From Miscanthus floridulus (lineage: Eukaryota > Streptophyta > Magnoliopsida > Poales > Poaceae), in NCBI RefSeq assembly GCF_019320115.1, contig NC_089598.1, positions 85,259,844 to 85,323,843 on the forward strand: 64,000 nucleotides of DNA, read 5' to 3'. Position numbers and translations under genes: made by a program. Below, piece by piece: positions 56,517-64,000 of this stretch. Numbering within the stretch: the stretch's first letter is position 1; each line of letters begins with the position of its first letter. The notes under the pieces were generated by a model that saw only the letters and a program-made list of their open reading frames with translations, searched no databases and was not told the origin of the DNA.

Positions 56517-56945
56517 TGTTAGCACAATGTAATTATAGTAGGCTGATGTATTTATGTTGAAGAAACCCAATTGAGGAGGCACATGGTGTCGCTGAAGCTT
56601 CTTGGCTGCGTCAGTTACTCATGGAGCTTCGCCACCCACCTCGCCGAGCCACGTTAGTCTATTGTGATAACATTAGTGTTGTCTACCTCTCCACCAACCC
56701 AGTCCAGCATCAGCGCACGAAGCATGTTGAGATTGATCTCCATTTTGTTCGGGAGCGAGTCGCCCTTTGCCAAGTTCGGGTTCTTCATGTCCCAACGACA
56801 TCTCAATACGTCGACGTCTTCACCAAGGGTCTCCCAACCTCTGTGTTTCAGGAGTTTCGATCCAGCCTAAATGTTCGTTGTGCTCCCGTTCCGACTGCGG
56901 GGGAGTGTTAGCACAATGTAATTATAGTAGACTGATGTATTTATG
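56517..56945 (+). mobile_element. Tiny Ty1-copia remnant flanked by 40-bp direct repeats
   Basis: The 40-base string beginning TGTTAGCACAATGTAATTAT occurs at 56517-56556 and 56906-56945 with one difference. Between them is the end of pol (RNase H) and a purine tract (GCGGGGGAG) just before the second copy, the position expected for the start of a 3' LTR. It looks like a copia element reduced by deletion to a piece of each LTR and about 300 bp of pol. Confidence 0.65.
56585..56890 (+). pseudogene. Ty1-copia RNase H fragment
   Basis: Open frame with EASWLRQLLMEL, CDNISVVYLSTNPV, HQRTKHVEIDLHFVRE and HVPTTSQYVDVFTKGLP, the well-conserved C-terminal end of copia polyproteins (RNase H). There is no upstream reverse transcriptase. 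No stop in the fragment itself, so it decayed or inserted fairly recently. Confidence 0.85.
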
Positions 56946-57106
56946 GTAGGCTACCCTTGATTGCCTATGCCGCCGCCAAGGAAGCCAAAGATCGCCGTCT
57001 CGCCGCGGCCGCCGAAGAAGGGTCCAACGGCGCCGGCGAGCACCCCCGAGTCGCCCGTATGGGGGAGCTCCAAGTGGGGGGCGACTCCTTTAGTCAATAT
57101 CCAAGG

Positions 57107-57439
57107 TCGAATATAGACGTACTTTTCCCTTACCCTGTCATAACTCATAAGCGCGTTAAGCAACATCCACCAATATTTCAGATTTCAGAAATAATGGCTA
57201 CGAGTAACATGGCCTATATGTGCTGACTGCTGACACTTCTCACAACTGCGACTTTTTCTATTGGATCGGCATCAAGATTTTCTACGTAAAAGGTTTGTTT
57301 TCTCCAAACATGTGTCTTACTTTCTTTACTCCACCATTAGCTTAAAACCTGTGATACACTCCAACTTCGTTCTCATCACCTTCTATTCGACCTTGTCTAT
57401 CTCTCTAGCTAGCTAGCTAGCTAGCTCCAGCATCCAGCC
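57107..57439 (+). promoter_or_regulatory. Promoter and leader of gene copy 4
   Basis: Homologous to 8620-8977 and 30178-30417. It shows the uninterrupted CACCTTCTATTCGACC site that the MULE hit in copy 3, and a CTAGCTAGCTAGCTAG run before GCCATGG. Confidence 0.6.
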
Positions 57440-58384
57440 ATGGCAACCGGGCAAAGCTCGACCCCATCGTTCTTCAATTTCCTAAAGGAAGGCCTGCTCC
57501 TCCCTAGCCACAACCGGACGCTCTTCGCAGCTGTCTTTACACTTACCGCCGCCTCCACCTGTCTACTCCTCCTTGGCAACGACCTCGCCGTCCAGCCCCT
57601 CAGAGACGAGATTGACCTCGACACAAAGGCGCTCAACACCACCGATCCCAGTAGCCCAGACTTCCTTCAACTCACCCGAAAGACCCAAGATGACACCCGG
57701 GCTCTCTTGCTCACCAGAGCAGCCTATTTTCTGTTTGGCGCCATCACCAGATCAGCAATCCGGATCATCGTCCTCTTCGCCGCCGTCGCGACATACTCCG
57801 GTGAGCTGCACACCTTCGGGTCGCTCCTTGGCAAAGTCAAGACGCAGCTGAAAGGCCCCGTGCTTACGCTCGCCGTCGTCTACGCACTGGAGGTCGCCTA
57901 CGTCGCGCTTCTTGGTGCCATGATTAGGCTACTCATGTGCCTCAAGATCATGAAATACTTTGTGTTGTTCTTTGTGGGGTCGCTGCTCGTCCTGGTTCCC
58001 TTCATCTTCCTCGTGTACTTCTCCTTCCTCTGCTCCATGAGCGTCGTCGTGGCAGTGGCCGAGCCCGGTTGCCATGGCGCCGGCGCTCTTGGACGGGCGT
58101 GGCGGCTGATGAAGGGGAAGCGCAGACGGGCCATGCTTTTCATTTCTGTGACTGCCGTGCTCGCCACTGCCTTGAACCCTGTCTACACTCTGGCCAAGAG
58201 ATGCGCACTTACTAGCATGGCAGCAGGGTTGCTCCTGGGGTTTCTGTACAGCATCTTGAAGGCCGCCGTGCAGGTGTTTGCAGCCTGCGCCATGGCCGCA
58301 TTATACTACGAGTGCAAGGGGAGCACCCAGGCATCGGCGGTGGGGTACGTCAAGGTTTCTACCAAGGAGCAAATTGATGCTTGA
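57440..58384 (+). CDS. Multi-pass membrane protein, family copy 4 (314 aa, intact)
   Basis: Single exon from GCCATGGCAACC to TGA at 58382-58384. It is very similar to copy 2 throughout: the N terminus SSTPSFFNFLKEGLLLPSHNR, six hydrophobic segments (about 25-48, 92-122, 138-162, 168-205, 232-255, 262-290), TYSGELHTFGSLLGK, VAVAEPGCHGAGALG, RAWRLMKGKRRR and YYECKGSTQAS. No catalytic motif. Likely an integral membrane protein of the endomembrane or plasma membrane; which one cannot be told. Same family caveats as copy 2. Being the least altered copy next to the fully preserved leader, it shows the ancestral sequence at both the MULE and CACTA A insertion sites. Confidence 0.85.
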   Translation: MATGQSSTPSFFNFLKEGLLLPSHNRTLFAAVFTLTAASTCLLLLGNDLAVQPLRDEIDLDTKALNTTDPSSPDFLQLTRKTQDDTRALLLTRAAYFLFGAITRSAIRIIVLFAAVATYSGELHTFGSLLGKVKTQLKGPVLTLAVVYALEVAYVALLGAMIRLLMCLKIMKYFVLFFVGSLLVLVPFIFLVYFSFLCSMSVVVAVAEPGCHGAGALGRAWRLMKGKRRRAMLFISVTAVLATALNPVYTLAKRCALTSMAAGLLLGFLYSILKAAVQVFAACAMAALYYECKGSTQASAVGYVKVSTKEQIDA

Positions 58385-59140
58385 TTATTAATTAGCTACT
58401 CTATCAACCTGATTTGCACTATGCATATAACCTGTCAATATCGATATGTAATAGTCCTCGTTTACCCTTTTCGTTTCATTTGAGAATTTACTTCGTGGAT
58501 GTGATGTAAGAAAAAGAATAAGTGCAGTTTCATGAATTTTCTCTCTCCCGTCTCTGTTTGCTCCACATCATAAAAAATCCTATGTGGCACACGAGAGGGA
58601 GTATAAGGTCGCTGGCGTGTAACAATAGATTTGCCTGAAGCAATAAATAGTGCTATTTTAGTACCAAGTGCCAACTAGTAGCCACTATGCAACGGTCAAT
58701 TTTACCAGGCAATAACCTTACAACCTGGTAGCAATGAATACAAAATAATTTATCCTCACATCTACACTTAGAGTATGTTTGGTGCGGCTCTGACTCAAGC
58801 TGGTTTTTTAGGCTCCAGGAGAGAGATCTGGCTCCACTGACAAAGTCCGTACGAGTCCTGCCAAAGAGGCTCTTACCCTCTGTTCAGCAGTCAAGCCGAA
58901 CGGATGGGGCTCCATAAAGAAGATGACGGTTGAGATAAATGTGTTTTTTACTAAGATGGGGCGTATCTTAATAATGCCATCACATTGTGTGAACTCAAAC
59001 AACAAATACCAACCGCTACCGCCCCCACCCTTACTTAGTGATTTGGTAAGATACATTGTGGTTGCCCTAACTATAAATACCATCCACCCGCACCTTGTTC
59101 AAATCTCACCTCCCGATTGTTCCCTAATACTAGTAGGACT
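58385..59140 (+). other. 3' flank of copy 4 and spacer
   Basis: 58385-58540 shares the 3' flank of copies 1 and 2, including CGTGGATGTGATGTAAGA at 58494. 58770-58925 (GTTTGGTGCGGCTCTGAC...GGCTCC) looks like a MITE fragment, with paired ends not established. No gene seen. Confidence 0.45.
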
Positions 59141-59930
59141 CACTACTATAGAAAGTTTAATCACCGCCGAGACTTTCACTGCTGGTTATGTGAGAACCAA
59201 CGGTGATACATATCACGTCGGTTCATAGTCTAAGGGGTCCCATAAGGGTGCCTTACTAGCAGTGATAAATGTTTTCAACGCTGGCCCGGCGTATGATCCG
59301 GTGGTGAATATAGTGCCAGTCTTCACCGTTGCATCGTACGCTGAACCAGCGGTGCAACATTTAGCACTGCTGACTAGTCGCCCAATGCGCGACGCACATA
59401 CAAGCCAGCAGAGATAAGAAGCTTCGTCGTCGGTTTGAAGATGGAAGGATGCACCGCCCGTTAGAGCCGACAGCAGAACAAGCTAGCACCCTCAGTTCTC
59501 TATATGATCCAGCGGTGGAAATCGCAACGATTCCAAACACCGCATCGTCCGCCGTGCTGGTGGTGATTAGAAGTTTCATTGTCGATTTGTTCGGACACTG
59601 AACTCCACATGCTATGATCCGGCGGTAAAAACATATATCACCGCCGGTTGTCGGTTTAATCCGATGGTGGTAAATGGCTGGAAAAAAAACAATTCCCTCC
59701 TCTTCTTCTTCACTCACTCAACTTCTTTAGTCGTGGCTCCTCCCACCATTTCGGCAACCGTTTGTTGGTGAGGGCTCCCAATTTTCAAAGGATGTTCTAA
59801 GGTTGGAAACTAACAACCCTTTTCGTCGCTAGCTTAGTTTCCGTGTTTAAATTATCACCGAAATCAACCTTCTTCCTTTTAGAGTGCTTCTTGATTTTGG
59901 AGGCGGCTTCTGATTCTTGATTATATTGTG
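59141..59930. mobile_element. CACTA D: terminal fragment of a third CACTA family
   Basis: CACTACTATAGAAAG at 59141 is a CACTA-type end, followed by many half-sites such as CACCGCCG, CCGGCGGT and CCGGTGGTGA up to about 59670. No transposase and no opposite end were recognised. ACT precedes the end and could be the target duplicate. Confidence 0.55.
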
Positions 59931-59934
59931 ATTG

Positions 59935-60440
59935 TCGGCATTAACATCATTGCAAATATCATTCCACCAGAAAAGAGCAAATCTAGTAAACTCGCTAGTA
60001 GCAAGCCTAACTCTATGTTCTTTAGGTACTAGATGAGAATTAAATTTTTGCTCAATAGCAAGCTCCTAATCTAAATATGTCTTAGTATCAGCAAGCTCCC
60101 AATCCAAATATGCCTTAGGACCGGCAGAGCTAACAAAAGGAAGCATTTTAAACTTGGTTTTAGCAAAAGGATGACTATTACCTCGGTCATTACCTCTCAT
60201 ACTGCAACGGTTTTGATGTAGTCTCCCATGTAACCGTGCGTCGCGCTCAGCACATCACGCCTCATCGTCTGCCTCAGTGTTGCCAGCATCCTCATCTTTC
60301 AGATCATCAACATCACCAATGTCATCACGATGCAGCTCAAGTCGTCGTTGTTCAACATCTTCAATCCGCTTGGCCAAAGTGTTGATACTTTACATGATAT
60401 GATTAAGCTTCTCATCAATGAAGGTGCTCTCATCTCGTAT
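59935..60440 (-). pseudogene. Ty3-gypsy gag fragment, degenerate
   Basis: On the minus strand from about 60430: a coiled segment (INTLAKRIEDVEQRR, acidic DDIGDVDDLKDE), a basic part, then FKMLPFVSSAGPKAYLDWEL, with YLDWELAIEQKF and RLATSEFTRFALFWW, the Retrotrans_gag signature. Stop codons (TAA near 60390, TGA near 60260, TAG near 60085) and a short duplication of the DWELA block make it non-functional. No LTR is visible nearby. Confidence 0.7.
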
Positions 60441-61585
60441 AAGCTTTTGGAGCTGGTTCTTGGACACACAATCGTTGAAATTTGTGGGATGGGTCTCATC
60501 TCAGGTTTGCCTGACATTGTTAGTAGAAAGAAGAAGACAACACAAAAAGTTTTATCCCTACCAACTACTTGGAGGTGGACAAGGAAATAAGGCATTCAAC
60601 TCTCAAGTGTCTTACCACAGTCTTACAAGTGTTTGTAAGAAATACAGCAGGTAGTGCAATTGGTGGTTGGTTGTGATATCATTGTAGCTTCCGTGTAACA
60701 ATTGGAAAGGTGAACCTAGTTGTACTTGGTTAGAAGATGGTGGAACTTGGACAGCCACAATATAGTAGCAATGGATTAGCAACAATCGCAACAGATTAGC
60801 AAAGCTGAATAAATATCTAAAGTACTAGTCACAGCTGCTGGTCTAATATGCATCCCTAGACGTAGAACAATAAGCTAAAACAAAGGACCAAGAAAGGATT
60901 CAGAGATATTGCCAAGAGAGTGCTTGTTCTACTCCTTTCTTTGTTTCTTCATTGTTTTCCCTTCTTTTTTATATGTTTTCTTTTCCTTTTTTTCTTTATT
61001 TTTTTGTATGGAGCAATAAACAGAGGAAACAAGGAAAAATTAAAGAGAGAAAACAAGAAAAACTGAAAACTGATTTCAACTTCTAGGACGGATTTGAGGT
61101 CCAAAACAATGGATTTTCAGGGTCGAAGACGGTAACAGGACAAATTTAAAGTCATGTTGGTTTTTGCACATCGGCCTCCAAATTATCTTGCCATCAACTG
61201 CTAGATTGTCTGATTCTGACTTTAGTAAAAGTTATGCAAAAGCTATGGTCTAGTTAAATTAAAAAAGTTTGGCTAACACGAATTCCACGACGTCATTTTT
61301 TTTTACGGAGGGAGTATGTCTACAGTCGTTGGTGGGCACGATCCTCCATGCGACAAATCCACTCACCTATCAGAGTTCAGAGTTGCCTGCTCCGACGACC
61401 TGCTTTCCAAGTCGTCGGAGAGACCGATGACCGATGACGCTATGACAGCGACATCCACCATAAGTCATCCAATCCGGCCAGTGAAAACGAAAACAACACG
61501 TCTACACCCACCGCGCAACCCACTTGTATAATCCATCTTCCAGTTGTCCAAATCTTGTCTCTTGACTGATCCTCAGCACTACGCC
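60441..61585. other. Spacer before gene copy 5
   Basis: AT-rich with T-rich runs near 60960-61010. TTTTTTACGGAGGGAGTAT near 61298-61317 is the right end of a Stowaway-like MITE whose left end I did not find. 61500-61585 is the probable leader of copy 5. No other gene seen. Confidence 0.4.
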
Positions 61586-62476
61586 ATGGCCACCAAAGCA
61601 AGCTCCTCACTGTCGCCATGCATCAGACTCATGGAGGAATCCCTGCTCCTCCCGATGCAAGACGCCGGTCTCTTTGCAAAGACCTTCCTGCTCATCTTCG
61701 CCCACACCTTCATCTTCATCGCCGTCGCCGTCCACTTTGCCCACCCACTCGCCACCAGCATCCTCGCCGACATCAGAGCTCACAAGAGCACGCCGGAGAT
61801 CACCACTGACACCGCGAGCTCCAATCACTCCAAGGAGCTGTCATTACTAGCCATCTACCTCTCCTACCTCGCGAGTAAACTCGCCACCCAGCTTGTCACC
61901 TCTCTCGCCACCGCCACTACGTACTCCGGCGAGCGCCTCTCGCGTAAGGCGGTCAAGGAGAGGATCGGAGGCCTTCTTGGCACGGCTGCCCTCGCCGGCG
62001 TGCTGGAGCTGTCGTTCACCGCTCTACTAGTGCTTCTCCTCGTATCCACATGGACCTACGCTGACTCAGGCATACAGTCTCTGTGTGGCTACTCGATGTT
62101 TTTAGTGGCTCTTCTCCTCTACCTTTACCTCGCCACGGTGATCCCGGTGAGCATCGCCGTGTCGGCGGTGGATAGAGGCTGCCACAGCGTCTGGGCGCTG
62201 CGTCGGGCGTGGCGGCTTATGAGAGCAAGGAGGAAGGAGGCTGCCGTGCTTGTGTTCGTCGTCAACCTCCTGCCTGCTGTCGTCTACCCGTACCCGGTCC
62301 CCATGTACGCGTTTTTGTCTGGGACGATGAGCAGCCAGGACTTGTGGCTCGTGGGTGCAATTTCTGGATCTGATCTTCCCTTTGTTGGTGCGCAGTTGTT
62401 CTCCATGGTGGCAGCCACGATGTTCTGCTGCCTATCCATGGAAACCAACTATGGAGCAAGCACGCCTGTTGTTTGA
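61586..62476 (+). CDS. Multi-pass membrane protein, divergent family copy 5 (296 aa, intact)
   Basis: The start is chosen at ATG 61586 (GCCATGGCCACC), because MATKASSSLSPCIRLMEESLLLP lines up with MATGQSSTPSFFNFLKEGLLLP of copies 2 and 4; an in-frame ATG at 61544 would add 14 residues with no counterpart. Shared landmarks: TYSGE after the second membrane segment, a VSAVDRGC in place of VAVAEPGC, WALRRAWRLMRARRKEAA in place of the KGKRRR loop, and a last hydrophobic segment followed by SMETNYG. About six hydrophobic segments. Identity to the other copies is low outside these points, so this is an older paralogue with its own flanks. No lesions seen. Function unknown. Confidence 0.8.
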   Translation: MATKASSSLSPCIRLMEESLLLPMQDAGLFAKTFLLIFAHTFIFIAVAVHFAHPLATSILADIRAHKSTPEITTDTASSNHSKELSLLAIYLSYLASKLATQLVTSLATATTYSGERLSRKAVKERIGGLLGTAALAGVLELSFTALLVLLLVSTWTYADSGIQSLCGYSMFLVALLLYLYLATVIPVSIAVSAVDRGCHSVWALRRAWRLMRARRKEAAVLVFVVNLLPAVVYPYPVPMYAFLSGTMSSQDLWLVGAISGSDLPFVGAQLFSMVAATMFCCLSMETNYGASTPVV

Positions 62477-64000
62477 GTCGTATATTATTTCTCCATTTTG
62501 TGTTATCGATCACACTGAGTCAAAATTTGCCTGCTTTTTCGTCATGTTGTGGCCAAGACTTTCTCGTTGTTCTATATACGAGAGAGAGTGAGCGTTTTAC
62601 AATGTTTCTCATCCCAATGATAACGGTACGTACGGGGACGTAAAATGTTTATTTCTCGCACCCCAAGGATAACTGTCCCTAGGGACGTAAATAGATCGGA
62701 TATGTGAACAGAATTGCCATATATTTTCCTTTGGATTGACAATCAGACACGGATACCAAAATAGATACAAATACGGTCGCATGTAGATTATCACGGTTAC
62801 GAATAAGTGTGTATTGCGGCTGCTGGAGCTATTGGACTATCTATTCTCTATTCCATCCATCGTAACAGGAAATCAACTTGTATATCAACCAATCCATTTT
62901 TTTGAGCAATTAGACATAGAATCCTCTAAAATCGAAAGGATCTCGGACCACTCAAGAAAGCACGAAAGCCGGTTAGAAAAAATAGATTCCTGAATATGGG
63001 ATTAGTTGAGTGTCAATAGTATAAGAAACAATGAGAAGGGTTACAACAGGAAGCGGCCATGTGATCGGCAGCAAAACAATTGAAGCAAAGCCCCACAAGC
63101 TTTAGCGGAATAGGGCGCCCTGGGCGAGAAACCCGGCGACCAGACAGGGACCAGTCGACGCTCTGGTGACTAGGCAGTGTTGCCAACCATCGGCGTCATG
63201 CGACATGACACGATGATTGCTAGCAATGCGGGGCCCTAGGCACTGAGTCCACCAACGAGGGCTTGGTGGAGGAGGCAGTGAGGTTTGCCCCTATAGGCCA
63301 GGGAGGTTGGACTGGGCGCTGATGTAGCCCATCTCCTCATGCCCATAGTTTTATCAATGAGTATTGGAACTATGGATCCTCATGTGTATTTAGTTCCTCT
63401 TACTATGTGTTTGGTTTGGAGACAATATGGGATCGAATGAATCTATTCTTGATTCTTAAGATGGGCCCAACCCAGCTCGTATCTAGTTGGAAGGGATGGG
63501 ACCATCCCATTTTTTTGTTTGGTTGGAGGAATTGGATTACATGAGATGGATAGTGCGAACACATGGTTGATATGTGCACATATGTGTCAAGTTGTGATGA
63601 GTGATTGTTAGAAGTTGATCGGCTTTGGTTCAGTTTGGAGACTAACCATGGCGTGAGTGTGTGTGTGTGCAACATGTCTCTTGGTTGTGTTGGTGTGCAG
63701 GTGTTGAGCACAGAGATGGTAGACGGGCATGGAAAAGGTCAAGTAGAGATGTGGCGTGTTGATGGATTAGGAGCGGTGAAGGATGAACGTAAGGCTTGAA
63801 CCGAGGGACCAAGATGGCCGGAAGACTGACCATGGGTGGCTGACACTTGGGGACATCATCAACAAGCAAGAGTACATGAGGAGGAGTAGACCGTGTTGAC
63901 AAAGTCAAGCAGAGGCGCAAGAGGACTTGGTGATCGGATGGTCAAGGGTGACAGTGACACGTGTCGAGATTGTGGAGGCGTAGCGGAAACGCTTCTCCAA
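62477..64000. other. Right-hand spacer
   Basis: No gene was recognised. 63400-63560 (GTGTTTGGTTTGGAGACAATATGGGAT ... GGGACCATCCCA region) has the look of a MITE. A GT microsatellite lies at 63656-63668. Small open frames have no domain support. Confidence 0.4.

Larger units (their letters stand above)
55863..57080. repeat. Repeat shared with 29440-30150, upstream of gene copy 4
   Basis: Same landmarks and order as 29440-30150, interrupted at 56517-56945 by a copia remnant and with an extra GC-rich piece at 56950-57040. Long frames on both strands are not supported by any domain. Confidence 0.65.

Noticed and set aside
1..64000. tRNA, rRNA or other structured RNA genes
   Set aside because: No convincing cloverleaf, rRNA segment or snRNA motif was noticed on either strand by eye; a covariance-model scan would be needed to exclude them.

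Overview
This window is nuclear DNA from a grass, most likely a panicoid/Andropogoneae relative of sorghum, Miscanthus, sugarcane or maize. This is an inference from the repeat types: Sirevirus LTRs with CCGGACGC arrays, CACTA, Mutator-like, Stowaway and hAT elements, GT-AG introns and AT-rich spacers. No bacterial, organellar or RNA-gene features were seen. Most of the window is nested transposable elements built around a small cluster of one plant gene family.

Host genes: a family of intronless genes for about 300-aa proteins with six predicted membrane segments occurs five times on the + strand. Copy 1 (5427-5707) is a 3' fragment cut by a CACTA element. Copy 2 (8978-9931) and copy 4 (57440-58384) are intact. 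Copy 3 (41430-42238) is frameshifted, has a Mutator-like element 58 bp before its ATG and is cut off by another CACTA. Copy 5 (61586-62476) is an intact, divergent paralogue. Copies 1, 2 and 4 share 3' flanks; copies 2, 3 and 4 share a proximal promoter; copies 3 and 4 also share about 1 kb of upstream repeat, so they look like the most recent duplicates.

Layout: 1-2909 is the 3' end of a Sirevirus-like element with its LTR, inserted in CACTA A (2910-5426). 5427-11093 holds copy 1, two MITEs and copy 2. 11094-12449 is an inverted LTR that truncates CACTA B (12450-28016, minus strand). CACTA B carries a broken ORF2 and two head-to-tail copies of a TNP2-type transposase gene. 28017-30417 is spacer plus the promoter of copy 3. 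30418-41371 is a complete Mutator-like element (MULE) of about 10.95 kb with 0.86-kb TIRs and an 11-bp target duplication. 42239-46580 is CACTA C. 46600-55859 is a nest of two Sirevirus-like remnants around a gypsy-type element. 55860-57439 is shared repeat, a tiny copia remnant and the promoter of copy 4. After copy 4 come a CACTA end (59141 on), a gypsy gag relic and copy 5.

The most notable object is the MULE. From the left TIR runs a MURA transposase gene, broken by one stop codon and one frameshift, followed by a seven-exon plant mobile domain (PMD) gene that is open throughout (652 aa). From the right TIR, on the opposite strand, runs an intact three-exon zinc-ribbon/coiled-coil gene (172 aa), with a second GRF-type zinc-finger gene behind it. 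Both TIRs carry the same leader exon and splice donor, so the element resembles MuDR in plan but with a larger and different cargo.
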